Below are positions 50,368 through 58,455 of a stretch of DNA of 64,000 nt, one piece after another. Under the pieces are notes generated by a model. It was not told the DNA's origin. It did no database searches and was given only the letters and a program-made list of their open reading frames with translations. This DNA comes from an uncultured Lachnospiraceae bacterium. Lineage in GTDB: Bacteria; Bacillota; Clostridia; Lachnospirales; Lachnospiraceae. Both the position numbers and the translations under genes were made by a program. The stretch covers positions 1 to 64,000 of the forward strand of contig CAJUDZ010000020.1 in NCBI GenBank assembly GCA_910584965.1. Reading direction: 5' to 3'. Position 1 is the stretch's first letter. Each line of letters starts with the position of its first letter.

Positions 50368-51528
50368 ATGCGGCAGCTATCAGAACGGACAGCAGGTTTT
50401 ACCGATTCCGTCATCCGTCGGATGACGCGGATTTCCAATCAGTATCAGGCAGTAAATTTATCACAGGGATTTCCCGATTTCGACCCGCCCCGGGAGATTC
50501 TCGACAGACTGGCCCAGACGGCGCACGAAGATTTTCACCAATATTCCATTACCTGGGGCGCACAGAATTTCAGAGAGGCGCTGGCGGATAAACAATCCGC
50601 GCTGATGGGAAGAAAAATCGACCCGAACAGCGAAATTGTCGTGACATGCGGCAGTACCGAAGCGATGATGGCGGCGATGATGACCGTCACGAATCCGGGA
50701 GACCGGGTAATCGTTTTTTCTCCTTTTTATGAAAATTACGGTGCGGATGCGATTTTGTCCGGTGCGGAGCCGATTTATGTAAATTTATATCCGCCTGCGT
50801 TTCAGTTCCGGCCGGAAGAACTGGAGGCGGCCTTCGCCAGGAAGCCGAAAGCCCTGATTCTCTGTAATCCATCGAACCCGTGCGGGAAGGTTTTTACGAG
50901 AGAAGAACTGGAGCTGATCGGAACGCTGGCGGAAAAATATGACGCATATGTCATAACAGATGAAGTGTATGAGCACATCGTGTATGCACCGCATGAACAT
51001 ATTTACTTTGCTTCGCTTCCCGGCATGTGGGAACGGACGATTTCCTGCAGTTCCCTTTCCAAGACCTACTCCATCACGGGCTGGAGACTCGGCTACATCA
51101 TTGCGCCGGCACAGATCGTCGATGCGGCTAAAAAGGTACATGATTTTCTGACCGTCGGCGCGGCGGCTCCCTTACAGGAAGCCGTGATTCCGGGGCTGCG
51201 CTTTCCACAGTCTTACTATGACGGGCTGCGGGAAAAATATACCCATAAAAGGGATTTGTTCCTGAACGGACTGGATGAAATCGGCCTGCCCCATACGAAT
51301 CCGCAGGGAGCCTATTATGTTTTGCTGGATATCGGGGAATTTGGCTGTGAAAGCGATTTGGCTTTCTGCGAAGCGCTGGCGGAAAAAGTGGGCGTGGGTG
51401 CGGTACCGGGATCCAGTTTTTTCAGGGAACCGGTAAACAACCTGATCCGCCTTCATTTCGCGAAAAAGGACGAGACGCTCTTTGAGGCCCTGGACCGGCT
51501 GCATGATATTCGGAAAAAAATGTCATAA
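50368..51528 (+). CDS. class I/II pyridoxal-phosphate aminotransferase
   Basis: A 386-residue fold-type I aminotransferase. Motifs: YQAVNLSQGFPDFDPP, SNPCGKVF, DEVYEHIVY and the lysine-bearing SLSKTYSITGWRLGY. It resembles aromatic/methionine or kynurenine-type aminotransferases (PatA/MtnE-like); the amino donor cannot be fixed. AAGGGAGCAAAAGAAC precedes the ATG. Confidence 0.9.
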   Translation: MRQLSERTAGFTDSVIRRMTRISNQYQAVNLSQGFPDFDPPREILDRLAQTAHEDFHQYSITWGAQNFREALADKQSALMGRKIDPNSEIVVTCGSTEAMMAAMMTVTNPGDRVIVFSPFYENYGADAILSGAEPIYVNLYPPAFQFRPEELEAAFARKPKALILCNPSNPCGKVFTREELELIGTLAEKYDAYVITDEVYEHIVYAPHEHIYFASLPGMWERTISCSSLSKTYSITGWRLGYIIAPAQIVDAAKKVHDFLTVGAAAPLQEAVIPGLRFPQSYYDGLREKYTHKRDLFLNGLDEIGLPHTNPQGAYYVLLDIGEFGCESDLAFCEALAEKVGVGAVPGSSFFREPVNNLIRLHFAKKDETLFEALDRLHDIRKKMS

Positions 51529-51541
51529 CGGAGGTAAGATG

Positions 51542-51877
51542 ATGGCTGTTTCAAAGGAATTTCATGATTATATACTGGAAAACCTGAAAAAGGCAGGCGA
51601 GGTGACGACCCGTTCCATGATGGGCGGATACTGCGTTTATTTTCAGGGGAAACTGGTGGGCGATATCTGCGACAACTGCCTGTACCTCAAACCGGCCAAA
51701 GCCGCGCTGCGGTTATTGCCGGAGGCGGAACGGGGTTATCCTTATGAAGGGTCCAAAAGCCTGATGATTATTGTGGATAACGTGGAAAATACGGCGCTGA
51801 TGACGGAAGTTCTGCGGTCCATGTACGAAGAACTGCCTGCGCCGAAGCCGCGGAAGGGGAAAAAGAAAGAAGCATAG
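51542..51877 (+). CDS. TfoX N-terminal domain protein
   Basis: A 111-residue single-domain protein with the TfoX_N pattern TTRSMMGGYCVYFQGKLVG and DNCLYLKPAK. Unlike TfoX/Sxy it has no C-terminal domain. It starts 13 bp after the aminotransferase stop with CGGAGG; ATG 51539 is an alternative. Its role in this group of bacteria is not known. Confidence 0.85.
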   Translation: MAVSKEFHDYILENLKKAGEVTTRSMMGGYCVYFQGKLVGDICDNCLYLKPAKAALRLLPEAERGYPYEGSKSLMIIVDNVENTALMTEVLRSMYEELPAPKPRKGKKKEA

Positions 51878-51977
51878 CGGGAAACGGCGCCAAAGCTGCG
51901 GCGTGTCCGTACGCCTGTTGACGGCCGAACCGTATGACATTGGCAGGGGGAATGCTGATATGCGGGCACATTCGGGA

Positions 51978-52006
51978 TTGCATCAGTTTTCGATTGGTGG
52001 TATGAT
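51978..52006 (+). promoter_or_regulatory. promoter for SCP2 gene
   Basis: TTGCAT, 17 bp, TATGAT, about 98 bp before the start. Confidence 0.65.
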
Positions 52007-52103
52007 AAGAACAGAAGAGGTTTTCATGCGATCGGGTGACGGACGGGAATTTGACGGAAAAAGCGTGAAAAGAATCCGGAACAGAGAAAGGGCGGTTTGA
52101 AAA

Positions 52104-52466
52104 ATGACATACGAAGAATTTTTTGCAGAAGTAAAAGAACAGTTTCAGAAGGCGGACGTCAGTCACGTAACGGAGCATCTGGCATATCAGTTTAATATTA
52201 CCGGAGAAGCGGAAGGCATATTTTACGTGGAAGTAAAAGAAGGCAAGCTTTACGTTGAGCCTTATGAGTATTATGACAGGGATGCCGTTTTCACGGCAAA
52301 GGCGGAGACGCTTAAAAAGATCGCTGCCGGGGAACAGGATCCGATTCTGGCCGTTACCCTGCAGAAGCTGAAAGTGGAAGGCAATATCGATAAGGCGCTG
52401 AAGCTGAAAGATCTGATCGAGAGCGCGAAGAAGAAAGAGAAAAAGGATAAGAAAAAAAGCAGGTAA
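52104..52466 (+). CDS. SCP2 sterol-binding domain protein
   Basis: A 120-residue SCP-2-like protein: YEEFFAEVKEQFQKADVSHV, a beta-strand core (AYQFNITGEAEGIFYVEVKEG) and AGEQDPILAVTLQKLKVEGNIDKALKLKDLI. It ends in a very basic Lys tail. The fold binds lipids or other hydrophobic ligands; the ligand is unknown. Confidence 0.85.
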   Translation: MTYEEFFAEVKEQFQKADVSHVTEHLAYQFNITGEAEGIFYVEVKEGKLYVEPYEYYDRDAVFTAKAETLKKIAAGEQDPILAVTLQKLKVEGNIDKALKLKDLIESAKKKEKKDKKKSR

Positions 52467-52500
52467 CGGATGTCTCGGAATCCGGCACGAAATCAGGTGC

Positions 52501-52580
52501 TTGGGTGAATTGAGGTATGAATGGCGGCGCCTGGGTGAATTGCGGTGTCTGGGTGAAGTGCGGCATTGAATTGCGGCACC
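52501..52580 (+). repeat. imperfect tandem repeat
   Basis: TGGGTGAA occurs at 52502, 52532 and 52549, each followed by TTG(C/A)GG-like sequence. It is non-coding and lies just before the promoter at 52594. Confidence 0.5.
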
Positions 52581-52593
52581 CGATAATCCGTAC

Positions 52594-52622
52594 TTGACAG
52601 CCCGCCGCCTGTTTGGTAATAT
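52594..52622 (+). promoter_or_regulatory. strong promoter of leader transcript
   Basis: TTGACA, exactly 17 bp, TAATAT, with the next large gene more than 460 bp away. Confidence 0.75.
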
Positions 52623-52693
52623 AGAGCATATTAAAATACTATCAAAACACCGAATCCGGCAGAAACGCCGGAAATATCGGGAAAGGAATTTAC

Positions 52694-52729
52694 ATGTCGA
52701 TTGTGGTCGTAATGGAGAATGCAAAATAA
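52694..52729 (+). CDS. putative 11-residue leader peptide
   Basis: ATG 52694 reads MSIVVVMENAK then TAA. GGGAAAGG lies about eight bases before it, and a hairpin CCGGC-agaaac-GCCGG (52656-52671) lies between the promoter and this site. It is the only plausible short frame in the leader, and a terminator sits 250 bp downstream before the ABC exporter genes. Translation-dependent attenuation is possible but unproven. Confidence 0.35.
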   Translation: MSIVVVMENAK

Positions 52730-52979
52730 ATATTGCATGAGGTCAGCCTGTCACGGTGTCAGTCTGCCCTCGTTTCTGCCTTACGAAATGCCCGATATGT
52801 GATATATCATGAGCGCGAGCGGGAGAACTCCCGTGGATTTGGCGGGCGGGGAATACCGGTTGTGTATTTTCCGTTCATGATATGAAAAAGCGAAGTCTGT
52901 ACGATCGATATCCGCTCCCTGACGGAGAGGGAAAACCGGTTGGGACGGGATTGAATTTGACAAAGATTTTATTGAGGAG

Positions 52980-53004
52980 CATGGCTGTATGGCCATGTTT
53001 TTTT
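52980..53004 (+). terminator. intrinsic terminator before second ABC exporter
   Basis: CATGGC-tgtatg-GCCATG followed by T7, 84 bp upstream of the ATPase start. Confidence 0.75.
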
Positions 53005-53057
53005 GCGTTCATCCGATGAAAAAATTACCGGCGTTTTGCAAACTTTATAAAGGAAGC

Positions 53058-53073
53058 GTCTGCTGAAGCGGAC
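53058..53073 (+). promoter_or_regulatory. SD-proximal hairpin before ABC ATPase
   Basis: GTCTGC-tgaa-GCGGAC (one G-U pair), then ACAGACAGGAG and the start codon; same layout as before prfA and the GH35 gene. Confidence 0.55.
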
Positions 53074-53087
53074 AGACAGGAGTGAGT

Positions 53088-53957
53088 ATGAATATGGAAA
53101 ATATCATTGAAACCAGAAATCTGACAAAAATCTATAAGCGTTATGTGAAAAAAGAAGGAATAGGCGGCAGTATTGCCAGCCTGTTCAAACGGGAATATAT
53201 CGAGAAGGAAGCGGTCGGCGGCATGGATTTGCAGATCGGAAAAGGAGAGTTCGTCGGGCTGATCGGAAAAAACGGCGCCGGAAAGACCACGCTTATTAAG
53301 ATGCTGACGGGCATCATTGCGCCGACTTCCGGGGAAATCAGCGTCCTGGGATATTATCCGAACGACATGAAAAATGCGTTCAAGAAGCGGTATGCGGTTG
53401 TCATGGGACAGAAAAGCCAGTTGTTCTTTGAACTGACGGTCAACGACATTCTGCGCCTGTTTAAAGAGATCTATGAAATTTCGGAAAAGGATTTTCAGAG
53501 GAATAAAGCTTATTTTACGGAACTTTTCGGGGTCAGGGAGCTGATGGATGTACAGGTTCGGACGCTGTCGCTCGGAGAGCGGATGAAAATGGAACTGATC
53601 GTGGCCCTGCTGCATGACCCGGAAGTGCTGTTTCTGGACGAACCGACGATCGGGCTCGATGTAGTCGCCTCCGGTCAGATTCGGAAATTTTTAAAAGAAA
53701 TCAATGAGGAGAAGCGGACTACAATACTGCTGACTTCCCATTATATGGAAGACATCCGGACGTTGTGTGAACGCTGTGTCGTTATCAATCAGGGAAAGAA
53801 AATTTTTGACGGAAAAACGGAAGAACTTTTCGGAGAAGAGGAACCGGCGGCGGTCATGGAGCGGTTGTGCGGCGGGCCGGAGAGCATGGAGTCAGGGCCG
53901 GAAGCGGAGAGCGGTAAGTCGGAAAGTGAGGGGGTGCGTACAGATGAAAATGCGTAA
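53088..53957 (+). CDS. ABC transporter ATP-binding protein (COG4586-type), second exporter
   Basis: A 289-residue ATPase of the same family as that at 107. Walker A GKNGAGKTT, signature LSLGERMKME, Walker B VLFLDEPTIGLD, switch LLTSHYMED. ATG 53088 has AGGAG five bases upstream; GTG 53082 and ATG 53094 are in frame. The C-terminal 30 residues are acidic and repetitive. It overlaps the next gene by 14 bp. Confidence 0.9.
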   Translation: MNMENIIETRNLTKIYKRYVKKEGIGGSIASLFKREYIEKEAVGGMDLQIGKGEFVGLIGKNGAGKTTLIKMLTGIIAPTSGEISVLGYYPNDMKNAFKKRYAVVMGQKSQLFFELTVNDILRLFKEIYEISEKDFQRNKAYFTELFGVRELMDVQVRTLSLGERMKMELIVALLHDPEVLFLDEPTIGLDVVASGQIRKFLKEINEEKRTTILLTSHYMEDIRTLCERCVVINQGKKIFDGKTEELFGEEEPAAVMERLCGGPESMESGPEAESGKSESEGVRTDENA

Positions 53958-54744
53958 ATATACGGAAGTAGCGAAGGTTTATTTTAAATCCCAGTTTGCA
54001 TGGCGCGCGGATGTGGTGTTTAACATGATTTTTACGATATCCAAAATTTTGTTTGCCTATCTGCTCTGGCGCATGCCTTTTATGGGGAAAGAGACGGTTG
54101 CGGGATTTACTTTTCATGGCATGCTGTCATATTATATTGTCAGCTCCTTTTTATCCCAGCTGGAGATGTCTGCCGGAATCAGCGGCGAAATCTGCCAGCG
54201 CATACGAAACGGCACCTTTTCAAAATATATGATTGTCCCGGTCAGCATAGAAGGCTATTTTGTGGCAATGGAGATCGGCGTCGTCCTGTTTTACCTGGCG
54301 TTTGACCTGATTGCCGCGGCCTTGTGGGTCTTTGTTTTCCGGATTGAATTTACATTTGTTACGGAGGCGCCCCTTTTATTCTGCGCATTGTGCCTGATTC
54401 TGCTCGGTCTTTTTTTCATGGTGCAGTTCAGCTATTATCTCGGAATACTGACGTTAAAGTATCAGGGAATCGACACATTCCTGATGATAAAAAACAATCT
54501 GATGGCGTTGGTTACGGGAACGATTGTGCCGCTGACGCTGTTCCCGGAAACGGTTGTACGAATGATGCGGCTGCTGCCTTTTTATTATGTGACTTATCTG
54601 CCATCCATGCTCTTAATCGGGAAATGCCGGGAGGAAGCCGTCCGGGGTATCGTTGTGATGGCGGGCTGGTGTCTGGTCATGCAGATCGTTATTTGGCTGA
54701 CCTATGCGAAATATAGTAGAAAGTATGATGGGGTGGGCATATGA
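53944..54744 (+). CDS. ABC-2 type permease, COG4587-like, second exporter
   Basis: A 266-residue membrane protein beginning MKMRKYTEVAKVYFKSQFAW with about six hydrophobic segments; it resembles the permease at 1084 (ICQRIRNGTFSKYMIVPVS in place of LAKEIKSGRIVARCTRPAA). The frame is open upstream, but ATG 53944 fits the family and overlaps the ATPase end. Substrate unknown. Confidence 0.85.
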   Translation: MKMRKYTEVAKVYFKSQFAWRADVVFNMIFTISKILFAYLLWRMPFMGKETVAGFTFHGMLSYYIVSSFLSQLEMSAGISGEICQRIRNGTFSKYMIVPVSIEGYFVAMEIGVVLFYLAFDLIAAALWVFVFRIEFTFVTEAPLLFCALCLILLGLFFMVQFSYYLGILTLKYQGIDTFLMIKNNLMALVTGTIVPLTLFPETVVRMMRLLPFYYVTYLPSMLLIGKCREEAVRGIVVMAGWCLVMQIVIWLTYAKYSRKYDGVGI

Positions 54745-55589
54745 AAAATAAAATAAAACATCTGACAGAAAATCCGGGCAAAAAACCGGGAAGGAATCTG
54801 AACAAAAATTTCAGAGTATTGCGGGAGCTTGTAAAACTGCGTTTTCACAATCTGACGGTGTTCCGGCTGGATTTTTTCGGGCCGTTTTTCGTGGATGGAA
54901 GCCTGTTTCTGATACAGCTCCTCGCCTTTCAGGCGGTCTATGCGAACGTGGAGTCGGTCGGAAGCTGGCGAAGCGGTGAAATGATCGTTTATATCGGAAC
55001 CTTTTCCCTGCTGAACGCAGTCAGTATGACCGTTTGTTTTTTTGGGCTGATCTCGATTCCGGGCAAGATTATGAGCGGCGAGATGGATTTGTATTTGACC
55101 AAACCGGTCAGCCCTTTGTTCCGACTGACTTTCGAGAAGATGAATCCGGGTTCCGTTCCGCTCATGCTGATGAGCCTGTGCATTATCGTTTACGGAATAA
55201 AAGCCGGCGGAATTGTCATAAAAGGAGAAAATCTGTGCGCTTATTTTTTCTGGCTGGCGGTTATGAGCATAATGTATTATAATATGGAAGTCCTGATTCG
55301 TTCCATGTCGTTTTATATTATATCCAATGCGAGGCTGGACCAGCTGGAAGAAGCGTGTCTGGATCTGTGCATGAAACTGCCGGGAATCGCTTTTTACGGG
55401 ATTTTCAAAGTGATTTTCTATGTTCTGCTTCCCTATGGAATCATGGCCACCCTGCCGGTGCAGAGCCTGATCGGGGAAATGACCTGGAAGACAGCCGTAT
55501 TTGGAATTACGGTGGCGGCCGCATTCAGCCTGCTTACTTATTTCGTATGGACGAGAGGGATGAAACGATACAACAGTGCGAGTTCGTGA
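54741..55589 (+). CDS. ABC-2 type permease, COG3694-like, second exporter
   Basis: A 282-residue membrane protein coupled by ATGA to the previous gene. A basic N-terminal region of about 35 residues is followed by hydrophobic segments and the family motif IMSGEMDLYLTKPVSPLFRL, which matches DGKFDCILSRPVSPLFQV in the gene at 1977. It completes the second exporter. Confidence 0.85.
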   Translation: MKNKIKHLTENPGKKPGRNLNKNFRVLRELVKLRFHNLTVFRLDFFGPFFVDGSLFLIQLLAFQAVYANVESVGSWRSGEMIVYIGTFSLLNAVSMTVCFFGLISIPGKIMSGEMDLYLTKPVSPLFRLTFEKMNPGSVPLMLMSLCIIVYGIKAGGIVIKGENLCAYFFWLAVMSIMYYNMEVLIRSMSFYIISNARLDQLEEACLDLCMKLPGIAFYGIFKVIFYVLLPYGIMATLPVQSLIGEMTWKTAVFGITVAAAFSLLTYFVWTRGMKRYNSASS

Positions 55590-55645
55590 CACCCCGCCCC
55601 GCCGGAGACGCACTTGTAGTATGCACTTAGAGGAGGACAACAACC

Positions 55646-57013
55646 GTGAATTACGACCTGACACAGGGAAGCATCATGAAAAATCTGCTGAAGTTTGCAT
55701 TTCCGATCATGATAGGGAATATGCTGCAACAGCTTTATAATGTAGTCGATACGCTGATTGTCGGGCGGTATCTGGGGGAGCATGCGCTTGCGGCGGTGGG
55801 CTCTTCCTATACGCTGATGGTGTTTGTGACTTCCGTGATTCTGGGGCTCTGCATGGGGAGCAGCGCTTTTTTCTCCATGCAGTTTGGCGGCCGGAATTAC
55901 GACAGGCTGGAAAAAGGGCTTTATATCGCTTTTGTGTCCATCGGGGCGGTTGCGGTCGTATTGAACATTCTGGTTTATGCGGGCCTGGACGGCATTCTTG
56001 TTTTCCTGAAAGTGCCGGCGGAGGTGGCGCCGCTCATGGAAGAATATCTGGTATGGATTTTCGCGGGAATTATGGCTACTTTTTTATATAATTTTGTGGC
56101 AAATCTTCTGCGTGCGGTCGGCAATTCGATGGTTCCTCTTTGTTTTCTGGGGGCCTCTGCGGTGCTCAATATCGTGCTGGATCTCCTTTTTATCCGGGGC
56201 TTTGGATGGGGTGTCGGCGGCGCGGCGGCGGCAACGGTGTTTTCGCAGTATGTGGCGGGTATCGGCATTTTAATTTATGATTATGTAAAATATCCAAATC
56301 TGAGGGTACGGAAGGAAAACCGGCAATTTGACGGCGGGATACTGAAAGAACTGGCGGGTTTATCTTCGCTCACCTGTTTACAGCAGTCGATCATGAATTT
56401 CGGCATTTTGCTGGTACAGGGACTTGTGAACAGTTTTGGCCCGGTGGTAATGGCGGCTTTTGCGGCGGCGGTGAAGATCGATTCCTTTGCCTATGCGCCG
56501 GTTCAGGATTTCGGCAATGCGTTTTCCACTTATGTGGCGCAGAACTACGGTGCGGGAAAAGAAGAGCGGATCCGCAGAGGCATGAAAGACGCCGTTCTGG
56601 GTGCTTTCGTTTTCTGCCTGCTGATTACCATAATCGTCGTCGGTTTTGCCAGACCGCTGATGGGGCTTTTTATCGACAGGCAGAGCGTGGAAACGATAGA
56701 AGTGGGTGTGGGATATCTTCGCATCGAGGGCGTGTTCTATTTTGGAATCGGTCTGTTGTTTTTGTTTTACGGCTATTACCGGGCGGTTCATAAACCGGGC
56801 ATTTCGGTAGTTCTGACAGTTGTGTCACTAGGAACCCGTGTTATTCTGGCGTATGTTCTTTCGGCGGTCCCGGCCATCGGCGTAAACGGCATCTGGGCGG
56901 CGGTGCCGATCGGATGGGCGCTGGCCGACCTGGTGGGCGCCGGATATTATCTCGTATACCGGAAAAATGCTGGCGCGGTTGAAAAATCACCGGAAAGCAA
57001 AATTTGTTCGTGA
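55646..57013 (+). CDS. MATE family efflux transporter
   Basis: A 455-residue MatE-type pump with twelve hydrophobic segments and typical starts LLKFAFPIMIGNMLQQLYNVVDTLIVGRYLG. It begins at GTG 55646 behind AGGAGG, 56 bp after the ABC exporter and likely co-transcribed. Such pumps use sodium or proton gradients to expel cationic drugs or metabolites; substrate unknown. Confidence 0.92.
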   Translation: MNYDLTQGSIMKNLLKFAFPIMIGNMLQQLYNVVDTLIVGRYLGEHALAAVGSSYTLMVFVTSVILGLCMGSSAFFSMQFGGRNYDRLEKGLYIAFVSIGAVAVVLNILVYAGLDGILVFLKVPAEVAPLMEEYLVWIFAGIMATFLYNFVANLLRAVGNSMVPLCFLGASAVLNIVLDLLFIRGFGWGVGGAAAATVFSQYVAGIGILIYDYVKYPNLRVRKENRQFDGGILKELAGLSSLTCLQQSIMNFGILLVQGLVNSFGPVVMAAFAAAVKIDSFAYAPVQDFGNAFSTYVAQNYGAGKEERIRRGMKDAVLGAFVFCLLITIIVVGFARPLMGLFIDRQSVETIEVGVGYLRIEGVFYFGIGLLFLFYGYYRAVHKPGISVVLTVVSLGTRVILAYVLSAVPAIGVNGIWAAVPIGWALADLVGAGYYLVYRKNAGAVEKSPESKICS

Positions 57014-57058
57014 GAGGATCGATAAGTGAAGTTTTATGGAAAAGATAGATAGTAACCC

Positions 57059-57073
57059 CTTGTCCACTGAGGG
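57059..57073 (+). promoter_or_regulatory. repeated leader motif CTTGTCCACTGAGGG, copy 2
   Basis: Identical to 49472-49486. It lies 41 bp before the aminopeptidase start and can form ACCC/GGGT with the TTGTCCACT in the loop. Confidence 0.5.
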
Positions 57074-57114
57074 TAAAGACAGAAAAGGAAACATAAAGGA
57101 AAGGACAGGAAAAC

Positions 57115-58398
57115 ATGAAAAAAAGAATGTCTTATGATCATTTACAGCCATTATTTGCTTTCATTGACAACAGTCCGACCGCATACCATGCGGCGGCGAA
57201 TCTGGAGAAAATGCTCGATGAAGCCGGATTTTCCCGGCTGGATGAAAGCGTGAGATGGGATATCCGCCTGGGTGGAAAATATTATGTCAACAGGAACGGT
57301 TCCTCCCTCATAGCCTTCACCATACCGGAAAAAATGCCTCGGGGGTTTCATATGGCGGCCGCGCACAGCGATTCCCCGTGCTTTAAGCTGAAAGAAGCGG
57401 CGGAGATCGTTGTGGACGACCTGTATGTAAAACTGAATGTGGAAAAATACGGCGGCATGATTCTTTCGACCTGGCTGGACAGACCGCTTTCCATCGCCGG
57501 AAGGCTCGTGTTCCGCGGAAGAGAGGGGATGGAAAGCCGGCTGGTGAATCTGGACAAAGATGCGGCGGTCATACCGAATATGGCGATTCATATGAACAGG
57601 GATATGAATAAGGGCGTTGCATACAACCCGCAGACGGATATGGAAGCGCTGATCGGCGGCGCGGAAGCGAAAGGCGTTTATCTGCGGAAACTGGCGGAAC
57701 AGGCCGGCATGGCGGATTATGAAATTCTCGGAGCCGATCTTTTTTTGTATAACCGGGAAAGATGCCGCATTGCCGGTCTCGACGATTCGCTTATCACAGG
57801 GCCGAGACTGGACGATCTGGAATGCGCTTTTGCCGGGATGAAGGCTCTGGCGGAAGAAGAACCGAAAGAATATATGAATGTCTGTGCGGTTTTCGATAAT
57901 GAGGAAGTCGGAAGCGGAACAAAGCAGGGTGCGGATTCTACTTTTTTAAAAGATGTGCTGGAAAGAGTCAGTCAAAAACTCGGCGTCGATGCGGAAGGAT
58001 ACCGCTGTATGCTGGCGGACAGTTTTCTGATTTCGGCGGATAATGCCCATGCGCTTCACCCGAATCATCCGGAAAAGGCGGATGCGGGGAACCGCCCGGT
58101 CATGAATAACGGAATCGTCATTAAGTATCATGGCAGTCAGCGGTATGCGACGGACGCCGTATCGGCGGCCATGATGAAGGACATCTGTCTTCGGGCCGGC
58201 GTATTGTATCAGTCCTATGCCAACCGTTCGGATATTGCCGGCGGGAGCACGCTCGGCAACATTTCAACGGCCCAGGTATCGGTGAAAACGGTCGATATCG
58301 GGCTGGCCCAGCTCGCCATGCACTCGGCATATGAAACGGCAGGCGCGGCGGATATCGCTTATCTGATACAGGCTTTCCGCACTTATTACAGGGATTAA
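57115..58398 (+). CDS. M18 family aspartyl aminopeptidase
   Basis: A 427-residue zinc aminopeptidase. Metal-binding and catalytic segments are visible: AAAHSDSPCFKLK, TGPRLDDLECAF, VFDNEEVGSGTKQGADS and the late NISTAQVSVKTVDIGLAQLAMHS. Length and start (MSYDHLQPLFAFIDNSPTAYHA) fit the family. It acts in the cytoplasm on N-terminal acidic or neutral residues. Confidence 0.95.
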   Translation: MKKRMSYDHLQPLFAFIDNSPTAYHAAANLEKMLDEAGFSRLDESVRWDIRLGGKYYVNRNGSSLIAFTIPEKMPRGFHMAAAHSDSPCFKLKEAAEIVVDDLYVKLNVEKYGGMILSTWLDRPLSIAGRLVFRGREGMESRLVNLDKDAAVIPNMAIHMNRDMNKGVAYNPQTDMEALIGGAEAKGVYLRKLAEQAGMADYEILGADLFLYNRERCRIAGLDDSLITGPRLDDLECAFAGMKALAEEEPKEYMNVCAVFDNEEVGSGTKQGADSTFLKDVLERVSQKLGVDAEGYRCMLADSFLISADNAHALHPNHPEKADAGNRPVMNNGIVIKYHGSQRYATDAVSAAMMKDICLRAGVLYQSYANRSDIAGGSTLGNISTAQVSVKTVDIGLAQLAMHSAYETAGAADIAYLIQAFRTYYRD

Positions 58399-58400
58399 TG

Positions 58401-58443
58401 AAAAAAAGAAGAATGCCCGACGGATTGGGCATTCTTCTTTTTT
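58401..58443. terminator. bidirectional terminator between convergent genes
   Basis: AAAAAAAGAAGAATGCCC pairs with GGGCATTCTTCTTTTTT around an 8-base loop; A- and T-runs serve both strands. Confidence 0.9.
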
Positions 58444-58455
58444 AGGGGCAGTATC

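Larger units (their letters stand above)
52623..53004 (+). ncRNA. putative leader or small RNA upstream of ABC exporter
   Basis: A promoter (52594) and an intrinsic terminator (52980) delimit roughly 370 nt without a gene except the mini-ORF. It matches no RNA family I recognise: I looked for RNase P, tmRNA, SRP RNA and common riboswitch cores. Confidence 0.4.

Noticed and set aside
52354..52629. Reverse-strand frame with TQAPQF-like repeats
   Set aside because: The peptide repeats only mirror the non-coding tandem repeat at 52501-52580.
52957..52962. Second TTGACA upstream of the ABC exporter
   Set aside because: No -10 element at suitable spacing; the position falls on the terminator stem.
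52623..53004. Known structural RNA (RNase P, tmRNA, SRP RNA or a common riboswitch)
   Set aside because: None of the conserved cores of these RNAs is seen; left as an unassigned leader transcript.
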